Part shown: piece after piece, positions 1-11,886 of the stretch
Layout of the letters: the number at the start of each line of letters is the position of its first letter
How positions within the stretch are numbered: the stretch's first letter is position 1
Source: Leptasterias polaris
Taxonomy: Eukaryota; Echinodermata; Asteroidea; Forcipulatida; Asteriidae
Reading direction: 5' to 3'
Assembly (NCBI GenBank): GCA_037783415.1
Contig: JAZGTN010000035.1
Location: 248,001-312,000 of the forward strand
Length of the DNA stretch: 64,000 nucleotides
Position numbers and translations under genes: made by a program
The notes under the pieces: model-generated
The model's database searches: none
What the model was told of the DNA's origin: nothing
The model's input: the letters and a program-made list of their open reading frames with translations, nothing else

Positions 1-800
1 GGAGAGAGTGGTGGGTGGGACGAGTTTTGAGGGGGGATGGTTGTCAACCAACAGCACATGTCACGAAGCAATTACGGCACTTCTGATAGATATTGAGGTT
101 TCCAAATCTCAGAATCCTCCTAAATAAAACGAGAAAACCTTCCGAACATGTCAACACGTGGCTTTGCATGTTCGGGATTTTGGCTCGGTCCAAGAAAAAC
201 AGCGCAGAAAATGGACCAAATCGGGTTCGATGGGACTCGAGTCTGAGTCAAGTGCGCATCGACCCCAACTTGCAGTCAGTAAGCCGAGTCGCTGGCCCCC
301 AGTGCGGTATTCGACCACGCTTAATTGCCATCTTATAGGTAATTAAGACGTCTTGTCTTCAAACCCCGTGACAGATCGAAACCGTGCTCGAAATATTGAT
401 AATCTTTTCCGTCAGTGGGAAGGGGGACCGTCTGATGCCAGCGCACGTACCGGGGGAGAAGGTAGGTCCTCTGCGTGGGTGCTCGGTCTACCGACGAAAA
501 TTTGACCGCACTTTGCACTATAAACCAGTAGTGCGTGAAGAAAGCCTGAACAGGACGTCAGACTCATATTGAGTATATATGCATGCAGAAAAAGGCAAGG
601 GCACCATACTAAATTTTCTCACTCGTTGGTCACGCCTCTTTTGATACGTAGAAACAATGTGTGCACGAAATGCATAATGGAAAGGAGTTGTTTCTAAAAA
701 TGAGACAATACAGCCTATACAAAAAAGTAAGCCTTTTTTCCGTAAGTAATGAAACATGAAAAGTGAACATGGAATGGAACCTCTAAAAATACACCAGTAT
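1..800. other. Unassigned stretch, no gene seen
   Basis: The first 350 bases are moderately GC-rich and the rest is balanced. Only short overlapping frames occur and none has splice signals on both sides. A donor-like AAG/GTAGGT occurs near 461 without a convincing acceptor upstream. I see no repeat family here that recurs elsewhere in the window. Confidence 0.4.
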
Positions 801-835
801 GTTTGCTTGCACAGTAGATTTCAGGATGCCAAGGT

Positions 836-853
836 GGGGGGGGGGGGGGGGGG
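836..853. repeat. G18 mononucleotide run
   Basis: Uninterrupted run of 18 guanines. It is one of at least 17 G or C runs of 11 or more in the window, and it could form a G-quadruplex. Confidence 0.95.
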
Positions 854-1560
854 AGGTGAAAAAAATCATCACCCGTATTTTTTTAAAGTATCTAGAAACA
901 GGCCACTGTCAAACTAAATCTTTAAAAAAAATTGACCTATATACTTGGAAGTTTGTTCTTCTTCATTTGTTTGGGGGCAATTTAGACATTTCATATTTTG
1001 ACAACATGCCTCAACACTATGTTTTTATGTTCAAAATTGAGATCAAAGAACTCGCCCTCATCTATTTCGGATCCGATCTTTCCTAAATGGGTCGTGTGCA
1101 TTCTGACTATTTCTATAAATCAATAATCGAACAAACAAAATGACCCTGATCTTTAAACTTTGAACTTTGAGAATCCCATACAGGTGACCTTTGTTAATAC
1201 AGTCACCTTGGTGCTTTAATACCACCAAGCCAATAGTCTGGCCCGTTATCGCAAACTGAACATCACTACTCATATAATTGTAACGGGATACAGGGTGTCA
1301 TACCGCAGAGTGATTAAAGAAGTCAACTGAGTCATTACGGAAGTAGGGGTCTATCTTAAGTCCCCTCATCTTTTACCGCCCTCCTTTGATCTATTAACGG
1401 ATACGTCTGGTATCATCTCGGTGAATGATGATGGATTCTTCATTAGGGGAGAATGTCATCACAGGATTAGGAGGAATAAGACATCCCTTCACTCTCTCTC
1501 TCCATCTGTGACGTCATGCAGACACGAGACCATCAATCTAGAGTACGAACAGAGATGCCG

Positions 1561-1704
1561 CACAGGGGCGTAATCCATCGGACCATTCATTGTCCATTTT
1601 TGTATCTCAATTTTAGGATGGGCAAGATGGGGTAAGGGTTCTGAGCTGCAGGTGGGGGGAGGGGGGGTCCCGCCTCCTACCACATTCTGGTTACGCCTCT
1701 CTGA
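1561..1704. mobile_element. Short inverted-repeat element with G-rich core (family L)
   Basis: The left edge reads CAGGGGCGTAAT and the right edge GGTTACGCCTCTCTG, which are imperfect inverted termini. The interior ends in a G-rich tract. The same architecture (GTAACTAGG-type ends around a poly-G core) occurs at 45300-45636 and in part at 49766-49830. It looks like a non-autonomous element. Confidence 0.45.
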
Positions 1705-2260
1705 TGCTGCAGCGTGTCATTAATCGCTCGGTTCAAGCGCCTCATCCAAAGATGCTGGGATGAACTGACGACGTATGCACACAAGCATTTGACCATTCCT
1801 CGTGACCCAATAACCCCGGCCACATCTTCCTGTTTACCAAAGACTCGACCTCTATCAATAATAATGTAGCTCTATGGTGTCGACTGTCGCTTAGGGTGTT
1901 GCAAAGGACGTCCATGTGACCTGTGACATCACATGTTTACAAAAGAGCCACCATAGCCTGGACTTCCTGCAGGCACAGTTTGTACGTAGCTCAATGGAAG
2001 AATACAATCAATCTTATGTTTTATGGAGATTGCACTGTCTGATTTTTCTCAACTTTTGATATGAAGAAAGGGGGGACATCTCAAAAGCTGTACAGCTGTT
2101 GCTTTTGTAACTCTTAAATTTATGTGAAAATTATGACACCAAATGTAAATTTTCCCATATGGCCAGTGTAGTATCTTGCCAGTCGGGAAATGCATTAGAA
2201 TGTACAATGTCACTATTTCTGTAAACAAAGGTAACATGGTCTATACTCAACGCACAATGA
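1705..2260. other. Unassigned stretch, no gene seen
   Basis: Balanced composition with no open frame that could be supported and no repeat shared with other parts of the window. Confidence 0.4.
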
Positions 2261-2350
2261 CGCAGCGATTCAGCCGTAGCAGTAGCTGTAGCCAAAGCTG
2301 TAGCCGTAGCCGTAGCCGTAGCCACAACCACCAATTCGGACACGGCCCAA
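2261..2350. mobile_element. GTCCGAATT / GCTACGGCTACGG element (family E), copy 1
   Basis: Tandem GTAGCC/GCCGTA hexamers lead into an AATTCGGACACGGCCC end. Related copies at 40567-40656, 45045-45166 and 49884-50010 share the GTCCGAAT-type terminus and the GGCTACGG repeat core. It is interpreted as a small dispersed inverted-repeat element with a slipped hexamer core. Confidence 0.55.
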
Positions 2351-2811
2351 TTTACACATATTGAGTTGTGCTCCCTCTATTAGTTCTATTATATAAATCT
2401 ATGTTCTGGATTTCAAGTTCGAAGAGACGGTTTATATTGAATATAGATAACGAGATTACATAATTATTATCAAAATAAAACAAATTTCAATCTAAGCAAA
2501 TCATTTCTATACCAATAATGCTCCGAGGAAGTATTTCGTCAGAAAGAGTGGCAAAGTTGAGATCATTAGATCTATGCCACAAAATCATGGAGGCTTGGCT
2601 CGAAGGGAAACACATAATAATGAACGTGCACAAAACGTATATGAATGTTAATGATCTTATTTGACTGTTGAGTGCTGATGCAGTGAAGCATTCCCTTTCA
2701 AACGAAATTGAATGAGCCGGGTTTTTAAACTGAGTGAGTATTTGTTGGAATTGGCCGAGAAAACATATATTACGTAATCGACTCGACCAGCCAACGTCAT
2801 TTACCCTGTTC

Positions 2812-3076
2812 TACATCCACCTCGCTTATACGAGTGGAATGCTCTATCATGATGCCATTGCAGTATCTTGAGAGTTTATAAGCGAGGTGGCAGTGCTCAA
2901 ACATTCTCACTAAGTGAAGATGGCATAGGCAAATCGGCTGTGTAAACCGTGAAAGTCTCGCGCGTATTCGAACATTTCTTGAAAAATGTTGGTCCCACAA
3001 TACTCCTCTATCTAACGTGTGAAGGAAACAAACTCGCGCATTTTAACGGGTTCCAATGTTCGAGTACGCGCGAGAG
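2812..3076. repeat. Nested inverted repeats (family F)
   Basis: Two inverted pairs lie in 265 bases. CCACCTCGCTTATA near 2817 pairs with TATAAGCGAGGTGG near 2877. GTCTCGCGCGTATTCGAACAT near 2954 pairs with ATGTTCGAGTACGCGCGAGAG near 3056. The second motif recurs at about 45183, directly beside a family E copy, so this is probably a dispersed element. Confidence 0.55.
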
Positions 3077-4104
3077 TTGCAGTCTTTTCCACTTGGAACG
3101 AAATGATCTTGAGGGAACAAAATAATATTTCGAGGGCACGACATTGTACATTCCCTTTTGTTTTAAACTATTTTGTTCTTTACCAATCCCTGTCTTTGTT
3201 GCAAAATCCTCCCTCCTATTGTGTCTTCATTGGAGTCTAGGAATCCCAGGAATTCTTTAGAGGAGTTTCGATTGGGGGGGGGGGGGGGGTACCTCTGCAC
3301 AAGAGGGGAAGAGTTTGTTGGAGTATGTGACCATCGGGGGGGGGGGGGGGGGGGGGGACTCCCTCGTTCACGTAGTATAGTCCATTTAGGCGCTCCATAC
3401 AATGGTGTCAAAAACACATTTAATGACAATACTGTTCTACCTCCTGAGTCACACATTTCTTATGAATTGCGCCCAATAAGCCTTTTACTATTATAAAACG
3501 GTACCAATGTTCACTTGAAATACCTTCGTAGGGTCAACAGCCACAAAAAGTAGCAGTCAATCGATATGTAAAACGTTTCTACCCATTATTGATCCCGCTA
3601 CGAGATACAAAACACTAAAATACCACGTACAAGTACAATAACTACGACGGTTGATGGAAATCGAAAGCGATGGTGAGGTGTAACGATCTTTTTATAAGAG
3701 AGAGGAAGCCAAGTCATTCAGACGATGCCACAAGTATAAATCAAACAACGGCGATGTTGCTGCTTATGAAATGGTGATGATGATGATGTAGGTTATCACG
3801 AGGAGAGGTAGTGGTTCAAGCACATTCGAGTGTCGACACGGGTTAAAAGGTAGGACATTGTCGTTGTAATCAAGAGTACGGTCAAAGTTGATGTTTGAAG
3901 TCGTTTCAACCCGTCTTGTACACTACACAAGCACTGTTTAGTCAGTGTTTTCCGGAAGAAATTCTTCCTCGGGTGAGATTCGAACCCACGACCCCTGGTC
4001 AAAGTTAGTGAAATGCATAGCTTCGGTAATTTTAAATTGGCTTCTATTCGTACCCCTTTGTGTAAGATTAACCGTTTATATCATTGCTTTTTCTTGCGTG
4101 CTTT
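3077..4104. other. Intergenic stretch with two G tracts and a tRNA-like remnant
   Basis: Poly-G runs sit at 3274-3289 and 3336-3357. On the minus strand near 3968-4000 a B-box-like GGTTCGAATC segment is preceded by a GTCGTGG stretch. That suggests a decayed tRNA-derived SINE head, but no A box is convincing. A short GAT triplet run lies near 3775. No gene seen. Confidence 0.4.
3336..3357. repeat. G22 mononucleotide run
   Basis: Run of 22 guanines about 50 bases from a second G16 run at 3274-3289. Confidence 0.95.
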
Positions 4105-4290
4105 GAGTTTTGAGAAGGGGTCTCGTGGGGCCTGCTCTGGGGCACTATGACCCGGAATTTATGTGAAAATTATCAAGAAATCGGTCATACTGATGCAAAA
4201 TCCCATTTTTGGGGGCAAGTTTCTGCGTCAGCCTGACCCCAACCCCTTTATACCCGTAATCCGGAACAATTCTTACCCGGGAATGTTTAG
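4105..4290. repeat. Degenerate GACCC/GGGTC-rich repeat, copy 1
   Basis: Irregular recurrences of GACCC, CCCGGAAT and their complements separated by AT-rich spacers. The same word pattern occurs at 6545-6885, 32860-33180 and 44120-44432. No clear termini, so the copies look like decayed low-complexity or satellite-like segments. Confidence 0.5.
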
Positions 4291-6351
4291 AGTGTAGAGT
4301 ACAACACTAGGGTATAATTAGGTTCCGCACACCATGGTGTTTAGAAAAGCTACCGCCGGGTAAAATACCTGATTGTTCTGATATCAAGATAAAGTACAAC
4401 ATTTGTTGTAATAATATTGATACAATTGTGGTATGCTTGACTGTGAAAATGACGAATAATATTATGAGCACTTATTACTCACCGGTGTCTTTCTAATTGG
4501 CGATTATCATGAGAAAAATGTACCAACCAATAAAAGGATATCCACTTTGAACTAAGCCTTATTCTGTTTGTCCATTGTCTCGAGAACAAGGTGAATTAAT
4601 GGGTAGGTTGTCCTTCATAAACTTGATCCTTACACATTATTTAATATACAGAAATTGACCTTTACCCACTTCTGTGACATCATTTCTGGTGTCATGATCT
4701 CAGCGATCCGGCGTACTCAGCAATCCGGATAACCAAATACGGTAGCATTACGTCATGCCATGCCTGCGCACAGCAAGCGAAAGTAGTCCGGTTTAAAAAA
4801 AAAATCGCAGTTCAAAAACCCAACCCCAACAGGAATGTCTCCAAATTAGAGTTAATATCAGCTACCATCCCCACCCCACAAAAAAGGGAGAAAGTTAAAT
4901 AGAAGCATTTTGAAAAATAGTAGAGCAACTTGCTCACCTCTGTTGTCGGTCACAAGATATTTCCGCCACGTGAGGAAGGAAAGATTAAGTCCCCGTCCGG
5001 AAAACCTAAGCACGGCGCAACACGTACACATAAACTTCTCGACCGTGATGTAAATAGATGTGCGGTGCAACTCGGGGTATCGTTGGTCGACTTGACGTGA
5101 CCGGTCGCTTCCCATTTCAGATCCCTCGTTGCACGTACAAACAAAAGAGCACAATTTGATCAAATGACCGGTTTCATTAGTTTCATCACTAAATATCAAA
5201 CAAAAATAGAGATGTTTAACCATTAAAGAGTACGTCAAAAACTACATGTTAGAACAACTGTTGATTGTTAGCGACGTTTCACGGCTGCATCTATATTTAC
5301 GGGTGTCGCCTTTGGAACCAGACTACTGTACGCTCGTCATGAGTTCCACTGGCGACAATTTCGCTTTGTGTTTAGAGTTGAATTAGTTGAAGTAGAGCAT
5401 TATTAACTTCATGTTAGCATGACTCCATGATGCCTCGTTCAAGTCGAAGAAATCAGAACGAGGCCGGCTGATTTATAGCATGGTTCATATTCAGGCCTTG
5501 TGTTTAAGCTTTTCGTATAAAGTAGCCAACCAGGCTAGTAAACTGTGCGTTTTACTCGTCCTCGGGAAGTTTTAGTGGCACAGATTTTAAACATGTATTG
5601 TTAGCATCTTTCTGAAGAATTAACGGTAACGATCACAACCGGTTTATATTGGTTAAATGAAGTTACATTCACACACTCAAAACTAAATTAACACATTTTC
5701 AAAATATATTATTCACATCTTAAAAAATGACAGAATATGAGCATTTTAAACAAGTAAAGGTTCCACAGCTGTAGCCCACAGGGAAGGTTTAGAAGTTGTG
5801 TTTACTAGCCAGTAGCAGTTTTTACTAGACAATGTACGCCGGTAACGCCTGATGTTTGGTCTCGAATTTCATTGCTGATGTTTAGCCGCAAGATAGCCAT
5901 AATGTAACAAATATATGGTCATGCGTTTTGGTTTGTTTCTTAGAGTTTTATTTTGTTTCATTTTTAGTTTTTTTGCTCCAAACCTACTTCCAATGTATCA
6001 CCCATTCATGAGCTGTAACAAAACTTGTGAACGATTATTTAGAAGCATACGTTTCAATAAAAAGGAAAAACACGGCGAGCAAGAATTGTGTCTCCTTATT
6101 ATTTTATTTGATATTGAAATCAAGATATAAAAATTCGAAGTTGCAAATAAAAAGTATAGTTCTCGAAAGCAAGACCAAGTAATTCGATGAACGATGATTT
6201 TCAAAAAAAATGTGTTAAAAGTTTAAAAAAACCAATGACGTGCCATAATTATGTAATACTTTTCTGGTTAACTAACAGTCATATTGAACGCTGATCTCTA
6301 ACAGATTAAAAATAAAAGTTTACAAAATGATAAATTGATAGCTTTTAAAGG
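4291..6351. other. AT-rich intergenic or intronic stretch
   Basis: The longest frame is a minus-strand ORF at 4858-5238. It has a GTGAGC donor-like site at its 3' side (minus strand, about 4937), but its acceptor is weak and the protein is not recognised. I do not call it a gene. The rest is AT-rich with no structure that I could match to other copies. Confidence 0.35.
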
Positions 6352-6455
6352 CAAAGTAAACCTTTTGTTTTTTGAACTGTTCGATTGTTTTAATCCTGTA
6401 TACACTACCTAATCTGTGAAAATTTCATTTCAAGCTAGAACGTGCATTTTGCTTT
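6352..6455 (+). mobile_element. MITE-B left-end fragment
   Basis: Begins with TTTTAAAGGCAAAGTA and continues with the GTTCGATTGTTTTAATCC and GTGAAAATTTCATTTCAA blocks that define MITE-B at 13933, 15532 and 19273 (reverse). Only about the first 100 bases are present; the right half is missing. Confidence 0.7.
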
Positions 6456-6544
6456 GCTTTTAACTAGTAGTGTTTATAAAGTAAAAACTATGCTAATGGC
6501 GGATATGTAAGCAGTAAAACCTCTGCTTAAATATGGTTTATGAA

Positions 6545-6885
6545 ATTTGACCCAGCCCTATGAAGCTGGGCCATGAACAAGCGCAACAGCTCTATCATAC
6601 CCTCTTAAAATACCCGGGTCTAAATTAAAATACCCGGGTCTAAATTGACCCGGATTCCAGGTCCAGGGGGGGGGGGGTGCCAAACCCATTTATTGATCAG
6701 GCTGATCAGGAAGTTGGCCCCAACGATGGGATTTTGACGAAGATTCTGGGCAATTTAACACATTTCTGGGTAATTTTGACACAAATTCCGGGTAATCCTG
6801 ACCCAGAAATGGTCAGGCCCTATAGGATCCGGATCCGGATCAATTCTACCCCGGGAGTTTTCAGGGTGATAGTCAACCCCTTAAA
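6545..6885. repeat. Degenerate GACCC/GGGTC-rich repeat, copy 2
   Basis: Dense GACCCGG, CCCGGGT and GGGTAAT words. It contains an exact 20-bp tandem duplication (AAAATACCCGGGTCTAAATT, twice, 6606-6645) and a G12 run at 6666-6677. Related to copies at 4105, 32860 and 44120. Confidence 0.6.
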
Positions 6886-6911
6886 ATGAATTAAGGCTTC
6901 TCTATCGTGTC

Positions 6912-7236
6912 GTTACGTCCGAGCGGTCTAGCTCACCGGACCCAAGCTCTGGTGTTGTCATGAGCAGAGTGTGGGTTCGAATCCCGGTCATGACACTTGT
7001 GCCCTTGAACAAAGTACTTAATCATAATTGCTTCGTAAAGAGTTGGGAATGTTTGCGTTCTGCTCTACCAGCCTGGCTCATAGTGGATGGCACCCATGCC
7101 TTCATCCTCATGGACTGTGAAGGGGGTAACCCTGTTTCAGCCCAAGGAGAGCTTTGGGTCGGCAGCCCAGTTAAGTGTAGCCCTCACCTTGAAGTGGCCG
7201 TCCGGCCCTGTGATGTTAGGCGATATCTCATATAAA
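6912..7236 (+). mobile_element. tRNA-derived SINE (SINE-1), plus strand
   Basis: The head has an A-box-like CCGAGCGGTCTAGCTC and a B box GGGTTCGAATCCCGG about 50 bases later, followed by CACTTGTGCCCTTGAACAAAG. The head matches copies at 12208-12512 and 22955-23205 (minus) and 25021-25437 and 51396-51560 (plus). The body ends near GGCGATATCTCATATAAAAAAT. The Leu/Ser-type GAGCGGT head suggests derivation from such a tRNA. Confidence 0.8.
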
Positions 7237-8118
7237 AAATATAAACAATCTCAATCTTGCCAGCCGAATATTTATGTGTGAAGGATATAGGTTGGTTTTA
7301 TATAACATAGTTAATTAATTCAAATCAATTTGGTAGTTAATGAACGATTTGTAAAAATGTATTATTCACAATGAACAAGTTTCCCCCTTGTTGCGTATCG
7401 CGGGAGGATACCCAGCTAACATTCCCCCCGGGGTTCGGATTCCTGACGACGTGTCGCGACACGAGTAGAGCAGTGAAGCGTCACACACCTCCATCACCTT
7501 ATGCACTGCATGGATTATCTCTCAACACATCACAAGAGGGGCCAGACTAATTATTCTCAGTTTTGCAGCATTTGTTTTGTCCATATTAAATACTAGCCAG
7601 AATGATGATAGATAATTACTTAATTTACCATATTAGGGGAAGTTGCCATTTGATACACTCCAACAAACAGTAAACAGTTTCCTCAACCATTAATGTAATA
7701 CCGTGATTGATGTCCCTCCAAGCAATGCAAGATTTCTCCCCACGTAACAGAAGCTTTACGCATGAGATGTGGTCGAGTCGGATGAGCGAGACGCGTACGG
7801 GGGCTACGGGTGTTTCGTCAACCGGCTCCCCTCGGAAACAAAGCCCTTGGCACGGTATTTCCCTCGTACATGCTTCATGTGTACAAACATGTGGAGGATA
7901 TCATGACAAATCTCGTATCTTGGTGACAGCTCCATTCTGTGGAAAAAATAACGAGAGAACATTTTATACTCTGACCTATTTTTATACAGCGTATACTTAT
8001 TAAAAGAACAGTCAAAACAGTTGAAGCACCTTTTCTTCCAGAAATGATTGCACTAGATTTGTTTTGGTGACCGAGACCGTGGAGCATCTAAACTGAGTGG
8101 TGTGTTGCGGGCTGGGGT
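7237..8118. other. Intergenic stretch, one weak open frame
   Basis: An open frame from an ATG at 7710 to 8003 on the plus strand has balanced base composition. It has no recognisable domain, and neither a promoter nor a splice site anchors it. I see no repeats shared with other regions. Confidence 0.3.
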
Positions 8119-8139
8119 GGGGGGGGGGGGGGGGGGGGG
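8119..8139. repeat. G21 mononucleotide run
   Basis: Run of 21 guanines, with a second G11 run about 90 bases downstream at 8229-8239. Confidence 0.95.
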
Positions 8140-9403
8140 AGGAGAGGGAAACAGTGAGACGTCTCCCAGAAGATACCCAGATAGAATGAGAGGGTGAAAG
8201 AGGTTGTGGGAAAAAAGACTCAGAAGAAGGGGGGGGGGGTGGTGGTTGCTAGATGGAATTTCATATATGGGTGGATTAAGCAGAAGGTGTTGATGTCATA
8301 AAGGGGGTTCCCGATCAGGGGCATTGATTTCACCGATTGGGATAAAAATGACAATAATTGGGAGAAATTACAATGATTGGGGTAAAGATGCTGGGGTCGA
8401 CAAAATTTAAGCACATGGAGCCACATTGGAGTAGAATTGACAATGTCACTCGCAGATCTCGTAATCAGAAACCAGATATTATATATCTTCTTTGGGAGAT
8501 CACGCGTCTGGTCAGGATATAGAAATATACCTCAAACGGGATAACCCACAAAGTATTGCCTGTCAACTTATGTTTATTAATACCGTCTTCTGACAATTAA
8601 ACGAATGGCTCGCGTGTGCGGCACCAAAATAAAGACGAGAACGAAGTGTATAGCCCAAGCCTTTACCTAAATGTAGCCTAGGCCAGGATTAACGCTACAT
8701 TCAGGTCTCAGGCTACATTAAAATGACGCTTATTCGTGTTTGTTGAGAAGCATCAACTAATGTTCTTTGCAAATTCAATACCTGAGATTAGCCCTGAAAG
8801 AGTTCGACGGTTTCAAACATGAAGAGGCTAAAATCTGAGGGGAAACAAAACAAAAACACTAAAAATCGGATGCAACCCTAAACAGAATTAACATGCTTAA
8901 AATTTAACACAATTTAAAAAAAACTTTTTCCATGTTATGAAAAACCGACATAATTTAATTTAAAAGGGGACTTTCTTCTTGATCAATAATCTTGCAGTTA
9001 TACTACACGCGCGCTCTGGTCACTTAACAAAGGGCGCCGTCATTGTGGCGGCTAGCGCACGCGAGCATGCAATAACTGGATTGCAGTTCATTACGTCCGT
9101 GTACAGCGACATGCCTGCTATGATCTTGATGACATTTCTCCCTTTATTTCCATCTAAAAATGCTCGTCCTTGCCCTTACCGTATTTCTTTGCGTACTTTA
9201 TTTGGCGTGAAACCACAACAGCTATTATTTGCTCTGCTGTTCGAGATTTTGTTTAATCTGATAATCTGGCACTTCAGGGAACTAAGCCCATAAAAAGGCA
9301 CGTGTGTCTAGAGAATAATAACATAATGGCATAACATTGTACATAAATTTCAAAATTCTTAACGTATGTGAATATTTGTTTAAGTAAAGATAGGAAAAGA
9401 TTG
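8140..9403. other. Intergenic stretch, no gene seen
   Basis: Around 8325-8395 there is a degenerate GATTGGG/AATTGGG/GATTGGGG tandem of roughly 27-base spacing. The open frame near 8979-9293 starts at a non-ATG codon and has no supporting signals. Nothing else was recognised. Confidence 0.35.
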
Positions 9404-9907
9404 CTACTTGGTATTTGGTACTTGGCACTTGGCACTTGGCACTTGGCACTTGGCACTTGGCACTTGGCACTTGGCACTTGGCACTTGGCACTTGGCACTT
9501 GGCACTTGGCACTTGGCACTTGGCACTTGGCACTTGACCGATTTGGCACTTGGCACTTGGCACTTGACCGATTTGGCACTTGACCGATTTGGCACTTGGC
9601 ACTTGGCACTTGGCACTTGGCACTTGGCACTTGGCACTTGGCACTTGGCACTTGGCACTTGACCGATTTGGCACTTGGCACTTGGCACTTGACCGATTTG
9701 GCACTTGGCACTTGGCACTTGACCGATTTGGCACTTGGCACTTGTCACTTGACCGATTTGGCACTTGGCACTTGGCACTTGACCGATTTGGCACTTGGCA
9801 CTTGGCACTTGACCGATTTGGCACTTGGCACTTGGCACTTGACCGATTTGGCACTTGACCGATTTGGCACTTGGCACTTGACCGATTTGGCACTTGACCG
9901 ATTTGGC
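9404..9907. repeat. Heptamer satellite (CTTGGCA)n with a 30-bp higher-order unit
   Basis: About 500 bases are built almost entirely from the 7-bp unit CTTGGCA. A 16-bp variant, CTTGACCGATTTGGCA, is inserted at intervals. From about 9661 to 9850 the order becomes regular: two plain heptamers plus one 16-mer, giving an exact 30-bp period. One copy carries a T for G change (CTTGTCA, near 9743). Because 7 is not a multiple of 3 and the unit has no stop, several frames on both strands stay open through the array. Those frames are artefacts. Confidence 0.97.
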
Positions 9908-9914
9908 CCTGAAA

Positions 9915-10028
9915 ATGTCAGACATCAACCTCGTTCTCAGTGGTGTACGATCTCACCACAATGCTCAGATTGCACGCTACATATGCGAGCGAGGCTGTGC
10001 TGACTGTACACTGTGTGACGTCCAGTGA
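9915..10028 (+). CDS. Short cysteine-bearing ORF beside the satellite (hypothetical)
   Basis: A complete 37-codon ORF starts at ATG 9915, eight bases beyond the satellite edge, and ends at TGA 10026. Residues 24-34 carry four cysteines in the pattern C-x3-C-x2-C-x2-C (CERGCADCTLC), which could bind zinc. Composition is protein-like, with no repeats. I see no TATA box or splice donor at its end, so it could be an isolated frame, a first exon read through its donor, or chance. Function unknown. Confidence 0.22.
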   Translation: MSDINLVLSGVRSHHNAQIARYICERGCADCTLCDVQ

Positions 10029-11119
10029 CTATCTAGTATAATGTATTACAAGATGGCCAATCCATGGTTGTCTGTAGACTTCATTATTGTTCGGTATGAT
10101 ACCCGGGGATCCCATTTTGAAACCCTTTGCCAGCTGAATTCAGCTAGAAGCAGGTGACTTTTATTGGATCGGGAATTTTTCCCGCCATTTTCATGGAGCA
10201 TTTTGGATGCTAATCCTGACGTCGTTACACCATGGAAGACTCAATGTGAAACGGGTTATCAAATAAACCACTGGGACTGTATTCAGGCTACCTTGATTTT
10301 CAAGCTGCATCATCCTTAGATGTTGCTTCCACGATGCATTATCATCACCATTTTGCATCGTTATTCTCTCCCACTGGTCCGTAGAGCTTCACCCCTTAAA
10401 ATAATTTCTGTCTCTCAATGTAAGCTTTCTTCATTGTCATGTAACAATGACAAAGCTATACCATTGGGGGAAAATGGGTTTGTTATCGGCCATGTTAAGA
10501 GCTTTGTTGGAGCTACACCCATCGTCAGTTAGTCAATAAATAAAACTGTTCAAACGATTTAACCTCTTAAAGGGGTGGTGTAATGACTTTGTTCAAGTGT
10601 GGAACTAAGAACAAAAGAGACTTGAAAAGCTATGTGGACTTCACCACGTCCACAAAGTGTTTTTGACAGTGTAGAAAATTGCTTTTTCTTAAATGCACAG
10701 AAAAATGGAATGTCCACCCAACAAACGAATGTCCATAGAGTTGCAAAACAGAGCTGCGTGTATGTGTGAGCGTATGATCTTTAACCAAACAATCCGGGTG
10801 TTTTGACAAACCGAGAATGTCCTAGAATCGATTGTGTGCATGATAATAAAGTCCACGTAATGGCAAAAGAAGGAATAATGAAATTGTAAATTGACCTTTT
10901 GAAATCTCATTGAAAATGGTCCTGACAACTTCGACAAAATGGCGCGCGTTACTCGTTGTTTTGTATATTGTATTGTTTATAATTCTGTCTCCCCTTCAAT
11001 CTTTCTTCTTCGTTTATAATAGTGGCCTGCAAAGCAGGCTGATATATTGTAATGCTGGATTTCTCTCATTTATCCAACGCCTGCATATTATACGTGGTAG
11101 GTTTAATGGCGTTGATGGT
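10029..11119. other. Intergenic stretch, no confident gene
   Basis: A hairpin-forming segment lies near 10632-10655 (TGTGGAC / GTCCACA). The plus ORF from ATG 10916 to 11194 encodes a hydrophobic stretch after about residue 10, but its 3' third is shared with a dispersed repeat and no regulatory signal supports it. Confidence 0.35.
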
Positions 11120-11560
11120 ACAAGCATGGAATTTGGCGCACAGTCAGAGTGTGTCATGAGAAAGACATTTGGCTATTTGCCCTTTGCACGGTAAGCCATT
11201 TGCGTGTGTATATAAAGCCTCGAATTTGGGACAGAAGTGAACAGAAGCATTTTATAACTCTGTATTGTCACGGTAATGTTATGAAACTTTCATCCAAACA
11301 GATGCATAAATACAATGCAAATGAAGCATGAAGTCGAGGCTCTACACGCACATGGCACAGATTTGTCGTAAAGTTAGAATAACAAGCAATGGCATCCATT
11401 TTGAAAATTTGCTTCTTGTTCTACCTATTTTCCAAAACTCAAAATGGCCTTATAGCCAAATATCTTTCTCACTCTGTATGCCAAATCTAATGCTTGCATA
11501 TCACCAAAGGCACAATTCCCGAAATATTTCCCCTATTATATTTGTATTCTCGATTATATG
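11120..11560. repeat. Dispersed repeat (family K), copy 1
   Basis: Blocks such as CACAGTCAGAGTGTGTCATGA, GAAAGACATTTGG, TTGCTTCTTGTTCTACCTATT and CCAAAGGCACAATTCCC reappear in diverged form at about 32690-32830 and 47650-47830. The GCACACAGTCAG word is at one edge and its complement CTGACTGTGTGCC at 47769, which suggests inverted termini. Confidence 0.45.
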
Positions 11561-11886
11561 ACTTACTGGGTCCTTGGCAAGCCCAGCGACATCCCCAAAT
11601 GTCTGTGTACCGGTAGGCCTACCTCACCAAACGGACTATTTACACCACGACCCACGCGCCAACTCGACCTGCCTGACCACGGTAACCCCGGGTGGCAAGG
11701 TTATGCTAACATACAAAAATATGAGTGGAAGTTCTTCGAACACGCAGAAGTGTTATCATATAGCCGTACTTCAAATCCACATTGCGTATAGGTCAGTAAA
11801 ATTGTATTTGCTTTCTGGCGCAAACGGAAAATGCGAAGAGCCCTTTTTGCAGGGTATGTATTTTTTCCCAAGCCATTTCTTGCGCG

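Noticed and set aside
4858..5238. 126-codon minus ORF with a GTGAGC donor-like site
   Set aside because: The acceptor is weak, three frames are similarly open in part, and the protein is not recognisable; left as unassigned.
9274..10003. Six overlapping ORFs of 71-203 codons on both strands
   Set aside because: They are the heptamer satellite read in different frames. A 7-bp unit with no stop opens all phases and yields the same short peptide repeat.
10916..11194. 92-codon ORF with a hydrophobic segment
   Set aside because: The last third is shared with a dispersed repeat (family K), and no regulatory signals accompany it.
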